A stretch of DNA of 64,000 nt from Vesta saturnalis (Eukaryota; Arthropoda; Insecta; Coleoptera; Lampyridae): NCBI GenBank assembly GCA_036346205.1, contig JARFJB010002032.1, forward strand, positions 3,782,501 to 3,846,500, written 5' to 3'. The notes beneath the pieces were generated by a model. That model was given only the letters and a program-made list of their open reading frames with translations, searched no databases and was not told the origin of the DNA. This document shows, one piece after another, positions 26,960 to 38,389 of this stretch (the stretch's first letter is position 1; the number at the start of each line of letters is the position of its first letter). A program made the position numbers and the translations under genes.

Positions 26960-27622
26960 ATGTTTTACTAAAATTTCATTATCTTATATAGTAAACCTAA
27001 AGTACTTCTATAATCATTTAAATTACTTGATAACCATATTCCTGAATCTGGTGCACAGGTCCATCCTAAGCAGGAATTTGTATTTGTTTCACCTTTATGA
27101 ATGTTTTCTAATATCCAGGTAAATATTTTGTGATGTTCATCGTTTTCTCATGGTTGGAACTTATAGTTGATGTTTTGTTCTAATAATATTTCAATCAAAA
27201 TATCGAGGGACTTGTAATTAGTATAATATGCCGCTTTCTCAATACATTCAGTTATAATAGATAGTGTCTTTATAAACAGAACGAATAACTTCTAAGCTAG
27301 ATTTAACATATGTTGAATCATCACCCCATAATAAATTGTATACATACATCTTAAGCGACATGTCACCAAGTAAATTCATATCGTCCAAGATTTTATCTAC
27401 TGCATTGAAAGTTAATGAACTGTAACCTTTATTAATCCACAATTTCACAAAACTTTTAATGGTATTGTCTAAGTTAATTTTTTTAGCAAATAATTTCTTA
27501 ATAATAACTTCATTTGTACACTTTGAATTTATAGCACACCAGTTAAAGCACTCATCAGGAATAACAGTATGTTGCAATATATTCAGGACAAATAAATAGC
27601 TTTCGGGGAAGGAACTTTCCAT
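26960..27622 (-). pseudogene. Polinton-associated unknown ORF (minus strand), two frames
   Basis: The ATG at 27622 opens 124 codons to 27248. After one frame change the reading continues through IEKAAYYTNYKSLDILIEIL, one TGA near 27152, and then NTNSCLGWTCAPDSGIW to about 26980. Together this is about 210 codons. Leu/Ile spacing in the middle is reminiscent of helical repeats, but no family is recognised. It lies just downstream of the polymerase on the same strand. Confidence 0.5.
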
Positions 27623-27719
27623 AAAAGAACGCTTCCGGTACTTTCTATAGATTTTATCACTATTTTACTGTACTTCTTCCTGCAATTCGTTTTCAATACT
27701 CTCATAATGAATTGTTTTC

Positions 27720-29990
27720 TCAAACAGAAGAGGAATAGTTAAATTCCCAAGGCCTAGTATCAGTGAAATTAAAATGTACTAATCGTTTATCATCGTAAGG
27801 ATTAAGTATTAATTTATTTTGTTTGATGGTAAACACATCATGTTTCTTTGATCTTATTAAATATTGATATGGCCTTATTATCTCAACATCAAACAAAACA
27901 TGTTTAGAATCATTTATCGTGATCTGTTTCACGCTTGCTTTGGTAGAACCCTTTGTTTTTTTAAAACCTTTTCATCAACCGTGTACAAATTCCAATATAA
28001 TTCTACCATGATTGTCATCTTTCATTAAGCCGGGAACTTTTTTATTTGCTAATAGAAGTCCGAAGATATTGTCAGGACTATAATCGGATGTATCGAATTT
28101 ATCAGTCTTCTTTAATGCATTCATAGATATCGGGAACTAAAAATGCATATATGAGGCTATCTGTATCCGTGTACAAGAGCTTGGAATTATTAGGAAACTT
28201 AAGTAGCGTGTAACCATAAAGAAAATTGTATAAAACAGTTTTTGAAACGTCTGAAACACTGAAGCCTTCATATATAGATTTGTTGAAATATACTTCTAGC
28301 ATATTCATTTGAATGATAAGCATATCATCGAGCATCATAGCGACCATCCCATTTCGTTGCTGAACGTATATACTTATATTTACGTACACTTTCCATCAAA
28401 ACACTGTTAATCATCAATTTATATAAATTTTTGTCAAATTCATTTTGAGATTGCTGGCGCATGGCAGTATTTAAATCGATATATTTTTTTAACCACGGTG
28501 ACTGTTTAAAACGTAATATACGATGCATTTTTACCAACTTTAATCCATATTTTAAATATACTTTCAGATGTAAGCAATAATTTTTTAATTTTAGAATTTG
28601 AATCATGTACGTGTGGAACCATATGTTCGGGTGTCAGCGGTAGATCTCTGTGACTCTCATGTAATTCTATGGGATAGTCTAAAGCGAATTCGATTATATA
28701 TCCAATTTCCGAATCATCGGAATGTTTGATTAAATCCGAAATTTCAAAATTAGCTTCATCCACAAAAGATAAATCGCCAAATGGTAGAAATTCTGACATG
28801 GCAGACCCATATAAGTTATTTACGTCGTAGTACATTAAATACACACATTTGGAAGTACTTATTGTTAGCTTTAGCATACCGATTAGAACATTGAGCGACA
28901 CCACCAACAGTAAATAATTCTAACTTTACTTGCGTAATTTTAAGCACAGCATTAGTTCTAAACTGGGGGCTATATAATAGTGCAGAGGATCAAGTTTGTA
29001 AGTACTTAAACAAATTTGTCGAAAATTTTTGAAAATGTCAGATAAAAGCAGAAAATCCGTTTTTAGATACAAATCTTAGTATTCCCCTAACGATTTAATA
29101 CTAAACCTGCTCAAACATTAACCGCATGTGTAAAACTCGTATCATTGATTCCTTCATTAGTAAGATGACTGAAAAACGGTTCGTTGGGAGGGAGTCTGGT
29201 GTCGCTTAATTTATCCCAAGTATCAATATATTCATAAGGAGACACACCTTTGCGAACCAGTAGTGAAAATTCTTTATCATTGTTACAATTAGCGCGGGTA
29301 ATCATTTCCAAATAGTCTGACAACTTTTTAATACTACTACTCATAAATTTGAAGGAGTCAACAAATCTAAACTTAATTTTAGTGCCTTCTGTTACTTTAG
29401 TGAAAGAGATATATTTTTCTTTGTTTACGAGCAATAGGGAAATCGAGCTGGGAACAGTGGCCAATTCTCTAATGAACAAATGATAATCATAACCTGATAA
29501 ATTATGAAATACGACCGGTAGAATGTGGGTATCTTTATAGTTTAGGTTACAATTCTGATGTGATGCTCCCCGACAAGCTCCAGTGAAATGGTTATGGGAT
29601 CTAACTTTTATATCATATTCAGTAAATGGTTTTCCGAAAATGTAACAAACCATGGCGCTTTCACATTTCTCAACCTGGGTGGGGCTTATAGTGTCCTTAG
29701 GAATTATTTTATTGATTATTTTGGTAGTCCAATGTGCAATACTTTGAAGTCATTTAACAAACCATTAAATGCAATCATTTCCTCTATAAAGTCTAAATCG
29801 AGATAAAAAATCATTGTATGAAAACCTAAAATAGTAAGCAATGCTGAAGGATATATGTTTGGAGTGAAAAAGAGGATTACTTTCGATACCTATTAAATTT
29901 GTACACTTTTCTAAAATACTTTCTAAGTACACATAAATTACAAACTGTACCGTTCCCTGGAATGCGAAATTTGTTAACCACAGAAACATT
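27720..29990 (-). pseudogene. Protein-primed family-B DNA polymerase (POLB) of Polinton
   Basis: On the minus strand the order is: exonuclease I region YLESIL near 29930, where the usual Asp two residues before the Glu is Leu; an HNH-like SHNHFTGACRGA block near 29580; exonuclease II HNLSGYDYHLF near 29490; polymerase motif A YYDVNNLYG near 28820; motif B KLMINSV near 28420; and motif C YTDTDSLIY near 28160. The C-terminal stretch runs to about 27720 with RSKKHDVFTI and PYDDKR. Four or more frameshifts or stops separate the pieces. Polymerase Asp residues are conserved, while the first proofreading Asp and motif B are altered. It would replicate the element from a terminal protein. Confidence 0.9.
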
Positions 29991-30375
29991 TGTGCTTCAG
30001 TAGGTAGCTTGACAGCATCGATTAAGTTGATGACAGTGAGTTATGTCTTTTTTTAGAAGGTGATCCAAAGAGAAGTCGATAACAAATATATTTCTTGTGC
30101 TCCCTATTGGATAGTTGTTTAGAAAAAGGAGCTGACATATTTTTAAGTCAGGCGAAATGATGAACAGTATTATATATTTTTTGTATTAATATCATTCGTA
30201 GTTTGATAATTAGCAGAAAGTGCTAAAGGGTTTATGGCTCCCCTGACACTATTTTGATTTTCGGAAAAGGACATGCACTTTTAGTATCGATTGTCTAAGC
30301 ATTCATTTAACCTTTCGTGCAAAACTATTGTATGCATTTTGTAAAAATAGGAGTCCTTCATGTTTGCTATATTGA

Positions 30376-30792
30376 CTATAATTTCCTAAGTAATCTACCA
30401 TTAAAGCATGAATCTAGAGAGTACCAACCTAATTTGCATGTACGTTTTTTAGTGGTAATCCCACTACCTGTTATCTCAGAAGCGTTCTTTAACCGTTTAA
30501 GTCTCACAAGATAACACTTTAACAATGATAAATTGCTTTCGAGCTTAAGCAAATTTTCATTTACCTCTAAAAAAATTGTATTTTGAATTATATCTTGCAA
30601 TAGCTTAACGTTAGTGTTAATTATACCGATGTGCTTTACAAATTCATTTTTGGTTTTCGACAATGGAATAATACGTGTTGTTAAATTAACAGTATCACTA
30701 CTATTCGGTATAACCTCACTTATAGTTATCTTCAAAACTGTATCCAACAGAAGTTCTTTAAGTTTATAATTAAAATTCTTGTACGAGTGCAA
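30376..30792 (-). CDS. Polinton-associated helical protein of unknown function
   Basis: This intact 138-codon ORF on the minus strand is rich in Leu, Lys, Asn and Ile with heptad-like spacing (LLQDIIQNTIFLEVNENLLK), suggesting a coiled coil. It ends in a basic tail and lies upstream of the polymerase on the same strand. I do not recognise the family. Being open when its neighbours are broken is notable but may be chance at this length. Confidence 0.45.
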   Translation of the reverse strand: MHSYKNFNYKLKELLLDTVLKITISEVIPNSSDTVNLTTRIIPLSKTKNEFVKHIGIINTNVKLLQDIIQNTIFLEVNENLLKLESNLSLLKCYLVRLKRLKNASEITGSGITTKKRTCKLGWYSLDSCFNGRLLRKL

Positions 30793-31165
30793 TGTACTGA
30801 CTGGAATAAAACTGCTCTTTATTTGCTTATATAGTCATATAAACCCGGATTCAAGGGCAAACTGGTTATAACTTGTCGCAAGGGCTTCAAGCAGACGCAT
30901 ACATTGCACTTTCTTTAGTGAAAATATCTATTGCTGATATCACAAAAAATAGTTTCCTACGTCTGCTACTTATGATTGTGGAACACATTCATACGCTTTA
31001 GATTACTTTGTAAGAGCTTCAAACGTACGCATACAGGACGTTTGCTGACATCATATGGAGTATTTTCTGATATCTAGATTATGCTGCATTCATCACCTTT
31101 GCTTGCACAGGTTAATACTAACCACCTCCACTTGTTAGCAATGTTGTACACGTTAACAGATTTAC
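30793..31165. other. Noncoding spacer within Polinton
   Basis: Two similar phrases occur: AAGGGCTTCAAGCAGACGCATACA near 30880 and AAGAGCTTCAAACGTACGCATACA near 31012, about 130 bp apart, pointing to a decayed direct repeat. No ORF was found. Confidence 0.4.
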
Positions 31166-31854
31166 ATGTATATAATCTTAAAATTTTATTTCAATATTAA
31201 GTCGTTTGATACATACCATACTGACAAAAATGGCATCAAACAACAAAGGATCAAAACCGTTACTACAAAAGAAGAAAGTCAACATACTGCAAAATGTATT
31301 AATCTTGTAGATGAAAGACCTGAGATACCAATCATCTCTATACGAGGCAGCGATGTAGAGGATAATGCTTTTGCAAGGTTCTTTGAAAAGAAGTATTCCT
31401 TGCTCAATTTATTGTTTTTAAGTTGTGCATCACGCCCGCAACCACAGTTGCAGCTTCGCCACCACCACCTCACCCACCTACACTCCTCCAATACGGAGGA
31501 ATTGCGGATTCACCACCACTGTAGCCACCTACACTCGGAGGAATTTCAGGTTCACAACCACCACCGCAGCTCTAATATGGAGGAAAAAATTTAGAATTAA
31601 TTCGACCAGTAGGTTCACCACCATCACAAGAAATATCTTAGGATCTTACAGACTTGCAGCAATTTAAAATGAAAAGTGTTAGTTGGCTGCAGAGCATTTT
31701 ATCGTCATACATTAACTCAGAAAAATCGGAAGCGGCAAAAGTGGAACGATTAAATAGTGAGTTGGCTGCAGCCAATAACAATTTACAAACTGTGCCGCAG
31801 AATTTTAAAAATACACACAATGCATTAAGAATATTAGATAGTTTGAACATTTAA
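31166..31854 (+). pseudogene. Polinton-edge ORF with His/Ser/Thr-rich repeat, two frames
   Basis: A 142-codon ORF (31166-31594) has a plain N-terminal half. It then runs into an ACCACCACC/CTCCTCC-rich tract that encodes His-, Leu- and Ser-rich sequence. A second frame (31654-31854) encodes a short helical segment (SEAAKVERLNSELAAANNN) ending at a stop before the (TA)n array. The two may be parts of one protein whose middle is repeat-expanded. Function unknown. Confidence 0.4.
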
Positions 31855-31938
31855 GTTAGTTTATAATTAGACACTAAGTAGTTTTGTAATTGCTTTAATA
31901 AATATTTTTTTATACTTTATTATTTTTCATTCAATATT

Positions 31939-31940
<2 letters not shown>

Positions 31941-32011
<71 letters not shown>
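31941..32011. repeat. (TA)n microsatellite at the Polinton right edge
   Basis: About 71 bases of uninterrupted TA directly follow the last Polinton-associated ORF. Confidence 0.97.
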
Positions 32012-32014
<3 letters not shown>

Positions 32015-34040
32015 TAAGTCGAAGTTACAAGTGAAGAAAAGATTAAGTGTTTTTTCATTTGAAACATAAACCTCTAAAAACGTATTAAAATGAATTTAAA
32101 GCATAAAAAGTAAGATATGTTCAATTCCAGTATATTATTGGAAATATACATACAATTTTCATATATCTCGAATTTTTTGTGTAAACATTGCAGACATTTA
32201 ACATTTTTTAATAAAAGATGTTACTTTTATAATTCTCACAATTTTTAAATGATAGTTTATATTGTAAATACGATACTAAAATGATTGTGAAGGGTGAAAT
32301 ATTTTTTCCTATAAGAGTAAGAGATCGTGAACGGATTAGAAGTACAACGAGTACACCGATTTCCTGATAGTTTTATTTAATAAAAAATATTATGTTACTC
32401 AATTTTTAAATATCATTTGCATATATCATTTAAAACTGATAACGTTCATACAAACAATGCGTATTTTTAGATTTATGCACACTTTGAGATAACATAATTA
32501 AGCGTTTAATTTGTAAACCAATTTTAATATGTAAAACTGCATCAATGTAATTACAGTTAATTTTAATATAAAACGAGTTCTAGTACATTGATTTGAATTT
32601 TTTTTAATGAAGTAATCATGCACTTAGAAACTGCAATTAATGATAGATATGCAAAATATGTAAATGTGAATATTTAATTTTGTAAATAAAATAAAGTTCT
32701 GCATGACATATAAAAAGTCAACCCAATAAAGAAAATCACTAAAGTAGTTTTACTAATAATTAATGAGTACATCAAATTATACAAATTATGAATTTCTCGA
32801 AATGAGCATGTAACAATTATGACGTTATGGTTTGATAATTGTAATGTAGAATGCTGAGTAATGTAACGGAAGTGCTAAATATAGACGGTCTTCATTTAAA
32901 CGTGTGTGTACAATGCTTTCAAAGCGCAATGCTCACGTTATTCTGTAATTCTTGATGCAGTTGAAAGTGTTTCTATAAAATTTGGTAATTGCTTCTTTCC
33001 AAAATCAATCAATTTTACAAATTTTTGTTTTTGTTTCTTAACGTAAGTAGAAACAAAGTTTGCTTAAAATTTGAATGTCAGTTTAGTGGGCTAGTTTTAA
33101 TATTTTTTGGTAAAATAATAAATGAAGTAAAAATTACCATTTATAAAACGCAATAATGTTGGCAAAAATTTAAATTTCCAAGTGGAATTAGGGGTAAATT
33201 CAAAAATTCGGGAGCGGGTAATGTTTGCGGCCTTATAATTGCCCTTTCCCCAGCTCCCCTACACCCCGGGGAAGAAAATATATATATTCCGCTTGCACGC
33301 CCATCGTTTATGCAACAATACCTGCACTTCATCATTTAATTCTACAACATTACTTTTATTTAAAGTTAAATTTTAAAATACACATCATACATAAATAAAT
33401 TTATTGATAACACTTTTTAAAATTACAAGCTTTTTTATGTTACAAGCCCTATGCATCGTTAAATATAAATACAAAACATGTTAAATGATTTATTTACTTT
33501 GTTGAAAGCGTCTTTCATTTAATTTTCACTTTTGGTTGAATACTTTTCTTCATAACACATTATTCCCTGAGTGCATGTCAACCTTAACAATTTATATTAC
33601 CACTTAATTTTCTATGAATTTCTATTTCACTTTTCTTGCATATTATCTCTTAGACCCACATTTTTCATGCACATTAAATATCGACGCTAAAGATTACAAG
33701 TTACACACATGTTTATTTTTTAACTCGAAGTTGATTCATTTTTCTATTCAGTTCATAAAGTTCTACATCAAGTTTTAATTTTTTTATTTTTTTCACTAAT
33801 CCCTCAAGCCTCTTCTTTCACTCATCCATACTAAATACTTTTTATTTACTTTCCATTGTTATCATGCGTATTACTTTAGTCATGTCTGCCAATAAAAAGT
33901 TTACTGTATCGTGCGCACCTAAGGAAGCCTTTTATTATAAATCTGCATCCTTCAAAACCACTAATCTAGACAAAAACTTCTTGTTTCTACGAACCGATTC
34001 TATTTCTATATTTCTAAGAAATTCAATATTATACCACAGT
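32012..34040. other. AT-rich stretch without recognised genes
   Basis: No protein match. A somewhat GC-richer patch at 33170-33310 has no ORF or motif I recognise. The ORF at 33864-34148 is compositionally like the surrounding noncoding DNA. Confidence 0.5.
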
Positions 34041-34060
34041 AGGTCAATGACCTTTGACCT
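34041..34060. promoter_or_regulatory. Composite nuclear-receptor site (IR1 plus DR1)
   Basis: AGGTCA (34041), then A, then TGACCT (34048) form a perfect inverted repeat with one-base spacer, the consensus type of ecdysone receptor/Ultraspiracle elements. One base later a third half-site TGACCT (34055-34060) makes a direct repeat with spacer one, the type bound by HNF4/RXR-class receptors. It lies about 150 bp outside the left end of the foldback element. Function is inferred only from the motif. Confidence 0.45.
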
Positions 34061-34315
34061 TAAAAACTCTATCATTATTGATCTTGACATTTCAATATTC
34101 AAAATACTTATTAGCATACACCTACACTCTACATACACATACCTATAGAAAGTTATGCAATCCACTTATTTTTGACTATCGCTAAATCGAATTATTGCAT
34201 CATTATAGAACGTTAGTAGAATGAGTGCACCAAGCTCCGGTGCACTTCAAAGTCCACTTTTTAATTAGGACGTTATGAACGTAGAGGTTAGCCCACACCT
34301 TTGGCTTCTGATCTT

Positions 34316-34600
34316 AACTCATCTTAATGCATCTTAGTTCACCTTAGTTCATCATAATTCATATTAGTTCATTTTAATTCATTTTAATTCATCTTAATTG
34401 ATCTTAATCCATCTTAATTCATCTTAATTCATCTTATTTTATCTTAATTCATCTTAATTCATCTTAATTCATCTTAATTCATCTTAATTCATCTTAAATC
34501 ATCTTAATTCATCTTAGTTCATCTTAATTCATCTTAATTCATCTTAATTCATCTTAATTCATCTTAATTCATCTTAATTCATCTTTAATTCATCATTGAT
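34316..34600. repeat. 10-bp satellite (ATCTTAATTC)n, part 1
   Basis: About 28 units of a 10-bp repeat, mostly ATCTTAATTC with G/A and C/T variants. It sits in the left arm of the foldback element where the right arm has only a few related units (ATCTTAAGG, ACTTAATTC), so it has expanded on one side only. Confidence 0.95.
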
Positions 34601-35490
34601 CCACAGGGATCCGTTATAGCGCCTACACTTTTTCTACTGTACATAAACCCATCCATTGCTTTGCTGTAGTTCATCTCAGTTTACTCATAATGATAATCCA
34701 CCTTCTATGTCAAATCAAGAAATTAAAGCTGAAATGGCAAATTCAATCAACAAAGACATTCAACGTATTCTCGAATGGGGAAGCAATAATCTAGTTAAAT
34801 TTAATGCTAACAAAACTCAGTGTTGTCTTATGTCCGCCAAAAAAGATCGATCATTTCCTGTTGTGAGTATGAATGGCTCAGTTCTTAAGTTTTCAGACTC
34901 TATTACTCTATTGGGTATGACTGTATCTTCAAATCTCTCATGGGTTGACCATCTTCTGTCAGCTACCAAAACAGCTGCTCGTAAAATAGGCTTTTTGTAC
35001 AGATCTAAGCAGTACTTTACCTCTCGACAACTCCTTCTGCAGTATAAGTCCCAAATTCGGCCTCATTTGGAATATTATTCTCACCTCTGGGTTAGTGCTC
35101 CCCAATACGCTCTCGATATCGTTGATCGTATTCAAAATAGAGCGATTAGGCTTATAAATGACCTTGAGCATAGAAGGATGGTTTCAGTTCTTTCTTTGTA
35201 TTATCGTTATTACAACGGCTATTGTGCTACTGAACTATATTCTTTGATACCATCTCGGGCTATCTTTGCAAGAAACACTCGGTTCGCTCATTCACGTCAT
35301 CTGTATGCAGTACAAATCTCCACTTGTCGTACCAAACGGGCGCAATCCACATTTGTCACAAGGCTTCTAAACTCTGGAATGATCTCCCTAGTTCCTGTTT
35401 TCCTCTCACTTATGATATGAGAAAATTTAAGGTAGCTGTTCACGATAGGCCTAATTTAGCCTGTTCAGGCCCACAATCATAAAAAAAAAA
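34592..35490 (+). pseudogene. 5'-truncated non-LTR retrotransposon (LINE) RT fragment
   Basis: The fragment begins within reverse transcriptase at DPQGSVIAPTLFLLYIN. After a deletion and frame change it continues as an open frame (34656-35420) with KFNANKTQCCLMS, LLGMTVSSNLSWVDHL, RPHLEYYSHLW and DRIQNRAIRLI, the C-terminal RT/thumb region of jockey/CR1-type LINEs. The YADD catalytic motif expected between the two parts is missing. A run of A's ends it at about 35490. It sits inside the 10-bp satellite, which resumes immediately afterwards, so this is a truncated insertion. The long open frame argues that the insertion is not very old. Confidence 0.85.
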
Positions 35491-35632
35491 TTCATCTTAA
35501 TTCACCTTAATTCATCTTAATTAATCTTAATTCACCTTAATTCATCTTAATTCACCTTAATTCATCTTAATTCAACTCAATTCATCTTAACTTAGCTTAA
35601 TTCATCTTAACTCATCTTATTTCATCTTAGCA
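35491..35632. repeat. 10-bp satellite, part 2 (after the LINE)
   Basis: ATTCATCTTA/ATTCACCTTA units resume directly after the LINE poly-A and run into TTAGCAACGCTG, which is shared with the right arm of the foldback element. Confidence 0.9.
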
Positions 35633-35785
35633 ACGCTGTTTGGAGATGAGGCGGTAAAAAAAGTAACATAGTACATGAAGGAAGACAGTAATATGCTGCC
35701 AATAACAAATTGCACATGCGTTATTTACATAAATAGCTATTTTTATAAATGGTTGAAATACTACTTTCAATGACTAACTGCTAGA

Positions 35786-35854
35786 ACGTTGGTGGTGCAG
35801 CGGTATGGGTCGTCTTCCACGGTTTTGTTGCGGGTTCGATTCTCGGCGCGCGCA
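35786..35854 (+). ncRNA. tRNA-Gly(UCC)-like sequence, probable SINE head
   Basis: The sequence GTTGGTGGTGCAGCGG is close to the 5' half of tRNA-Gly(UCC), including an A box. TTCC fits the anticodon region, and GGGTTCGATTCTC is a B box. The 3' acceptor strand (CGCGCGC) no longer pairs with the 5' strand, so it is not a functional tRNA. A T-rich run follows. It is present in the left arm of the foldback element but absent from the right, consistent with a tRNA-derived SINE or tRNA pseudogene insertion spanning roughly 35650-36020. Confidence 0.55.
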
Positions 35855-35867
35855 CTTTTCTTTTCTC

Positions 35868-36107
35868 TTAAGTTACAGTAGTTTTGTTTGTCTAATTTAC
35901 ATTTGTTAGGTTATTGTAGTTTTGTTTATCTAATCTAACATTGTTAGGTTACAGTAGTTTTGTATTTCTTATCTAAAATAGATGACGTCACACATCGTCA
36001 CTATCCTCATCCTTCATCTTATGTTCCTTGACGGCTATTTTTGTTTTCAGCGAACATTTTTGTTTTGGCGGGTATTTTTGTTTTGGCGGGTATATTTGTT
36101 TTGGCGG
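35868..36107. repeat. Short tandem repeats in the left foldback arm
   Basis: Two or three copies of a unit containing GTTACAGTAGTTTTGT and TAGGTTA occur at 35868-35970. TTTTGGCGG at 36063, 36081 and 36099 then gives an 18-bp repeat. The second group has a counterpart (ATTTTTATTTTGGC on the opposite strand) in the right arm. Confidence 0.6.
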
Positions 36108-36496
36108 CCAATTTCGTAACTATTGTAACGAGAAAACTAGAAAGTTGAAATAGTATTCTAATAAGGGGGCCCTCATACTATCTCATAAGACAGGTATAGG
36201 ACTCTGGAACTAGTTCTCGGGCCTTCCCCCCTAGTGGGACAATTTGAAATATGGAATAGTGTTATATATCAAATCAATCGATCAAATCAATTAATCGAAT
36301 CAATCATACCAAATACATATACAGATTTTTTATTACAGTCCAATCTTAAATCGCAAAGTAATATAGTGATAAATTCGAGATATTGATCTGAAGTCGCCTT
36401 CTATCAAAACACTTGCTTGTTACTAGTAATAAAAGGATTAAGGGGATTTTAATAATTTATTGTAACAATATTTTTAAGATTTCATTAAAACACATT

Positions 36497-36739
36497 TCAT
36501 GTATCAGCAACTGAATCATCATTCTCCTTATCTATTAGATATTCAGCTACTTCCTCTTCTTTCCCTGACTTCTCGATGTCTGTGGTAGGATTAACTTTGT
36601 CCCCACGCTCAGCTTCGTCTACTTCATCTTCTTCTGTGGCTTCACCATGGTCAGGCGTTGTTACGCAATAATAATTTACCCTTAAATCTTCAAAATCTCG
36701 AATAACTTCGACTGTGGTTTCATAAGACAACGATTTCAT
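36497..36739 (-). CDS. Small acidic protein, left foldback arm copy
   Basis: The 80-codon ORF starts at 36739. It contains RDFEDLRVNYYC and is then dominated by Glu and Asp, with KVNPTT and a NDDSVADT end. Its paralogue in the opposite arm (39566-39784) is about two-thirds identical over 67 aligned residues by eye, and both are uninterrupted. No domain is recognised. The acidic composition would suit a protein-binding or DNA-mimic role, but that is speculation. It reads outward from the centre of the palindrome. Confidence 0.45.
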   Translation of the reverse strand: MKSLSYETTVEVIRDFEDLRVNYYCVTTPDHGEATEEDEVDEAERGDKVNPTTDIEKSGKEEEVAEYLIDKENDDSVADT

Positions 36740-37221
36740 TAATATTGTTGATGAAATTACAACTTGAAAGTTACTATCGTAAAAGAAATGATGTGTTTTA
36801 TATTACCCAATGTTCATCATTACACAACCATAATAAAAATTACATAACACTCTAGATGTACGGATTAAGGTATAACATGTGTATGTTGATCGCGTGAATG
36901 TTTACAACAGGTTTAGAGCAGTTGAACTAGATGAGATGGTAGTGATGACTTATAACATTAAAAATCTGTACAAGTAAAATAAATAAAATAAGGGGTAAGG
37001 GTTAAAACCAAAAACGATCACTTACCAGTGTTGTTGATAATCATATTGAAAGAAAGCCTTGACAGGTTAACACGAGTGCATATAACTGCTGGTTTCTATT
37101 ACTTATGTATATAGTCATGGCACATTCACTTTCTGTGTGTTGTTTATAAATGGACAACATAAAGTGCTTAACGGTATTACCCAATAATTAATATAAATTA
37201 ATTGTTTTCGGGATTTCCCAG

Positions 37222-37475
37222 CTATGTAACCACAATAACAATCTTTCACTATTGACTCGTCGAAAACCTCTGTGTTTTTGGAAAAACAAACAATAATTAG
37301 GTAATTACATGAAAGATAAACAGAACTTGAAAATAGAATTATGATCTTCACGTTCTTTGTATGTACAGCGCGGGGATATTTCTCGGTTATGTAACCGCAA
37401 TAACACACTTTCGTTATTCAATGCCCAAAAACCACTAATGTTTGGAAAGACCGAGGAACTAGGTAATTACCTAAA
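37222..37475. repeat. 165-bp direct repeat, two copies
   Basis: ATGTAACC..CAATAACA blocks occur at 37224 and 37389 with similar flanks including TAGGTAATTAC. The right arm has one counterpart near 38830-39000 in inverted orientation. Confidence 0.6.
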
Positions 37476-37539
37476 ATGTAAACAAGCTAACTTTCTTTTT
37501 TTTTAACTTATTCATTCCTAACAAAAACTTATAATAAGC

Positions 37540-38165
37540 CAACTTTTACTTCTAAAAGACCGATTTGATTTAACTTACAGCTTGCAAAAACCAACTTTCA
37601 ATTTTAAAAGACCGATTTGATTTAACTTACAGCTTGCAAAAACCAACTTTCAATTTTAAAAGACCGATTTGATTTAACTTACACCTTGCAAAAATCAAGT
37701 TTCAATTCTAAACTATACATTTGATTTAACTTGCAGCTTGCAAAAATCGACTTTCTATTCTAAAATACCGATTTAATTTGACTTGCAACTTGCAAAAACG
37801 AACTTTCAATTCTAAAGTACCGATTTGATTTAACTTAGAGCTTGCAAAAACCAACTTTCAATTCCAAAATACCGGATTTATTTAACTAATACCTTGCAAA
37901 AACCAACTTTCAATTCTAAAAGACCGATTTGATTAAACTTACAGCTTGCAAAAACCAACTTTCAATTCTAAAATACCGACTTGATTTAACTTACAGCTTG
38001 CAAGAATCAACTTTCAATTCTAAAATACCGATTTAATTTAACTTACAGATTGCAAAACAAACTTTCAATTCTAGAATACCTAGTTGATTTAATTTAAAGC
38101 TTGCAAAAACCAACATTCAATTCTACAATACCGATTTTATTTAACTTACAGTTTGCAAAAACTAA
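37540..38165 (+). repeat. 52-bp tandem repeat, left half of foldback core
   Basis: About twelve copies of a unit containing CCGATTTGATTTAACTTACA and GCTTGCAAAAACCAAC are spaced exactly 52 bases in the best copies (37561, 37613, 37665). Later copies are more diverged. Confidence 0.9.
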
Positions 38166-38389
38166 GTAGGACAACGTGCAAGAAAACCATATATTGTCAT
38201 ACACAGCTGAATTTATCTCTTAATTCTCTATTTGAATACCGCATAATATACTGGGTGTAATATTTAAAAACAGAAATTTTAGAATTCGCCAAAGTTGGAA
38301 ACACTCTAACGCGAATCACACTTTCTAAATTGGCTCCTCTAGATTATGCAGAGCAAGACATTAGCTTATGTTTGACACAACTCGAAAAT

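Larger units (their letters stand above)
21050..31930 (+). mobile_element. Degraded Polinton/Maverick element
   Basis: About 10.8 kb contains, in one coherent block, the Polinton hallmark set: adenain-like protease, two capsid-type proteins, packaging ATPase, retroviral-type integrase and protein-primed DNA polymerase B. There are also several family-specific small ORFs. Structural genes and integrase are on the plus strand and the polymerase is on the minus strand. Nearly every gene carries frameshifts or stops, so the copy is not autonomous. Ends are approximate. The left edge may be the AGT-repeat at 21060-21080, and the right edge lies before the (TA)n array at 31941. I could not confirm terminal inverted repeats. 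Confidence 0.88.

Noticed and set aside
33864..34148. 94-codon ORF near the foldback element
   Set aside because: Composition equals the flanking AT-rich DNA, an ORF of similar length exists on the opposite strand, and no motif is present.
35983..35990. Perfect CRE (TGACGTCA), with another at 45646-45653
   Set aside because: An 8-bp palindrome is expected about once in a window this size, and neither copy has supporting context.
37540..38165. CRISPR-like array of regularly spaced repeats
   Set aside because: The 52-bp units are contiguous without unique spacers, in eukaryotic-type sequence, so this is a minisatellite.
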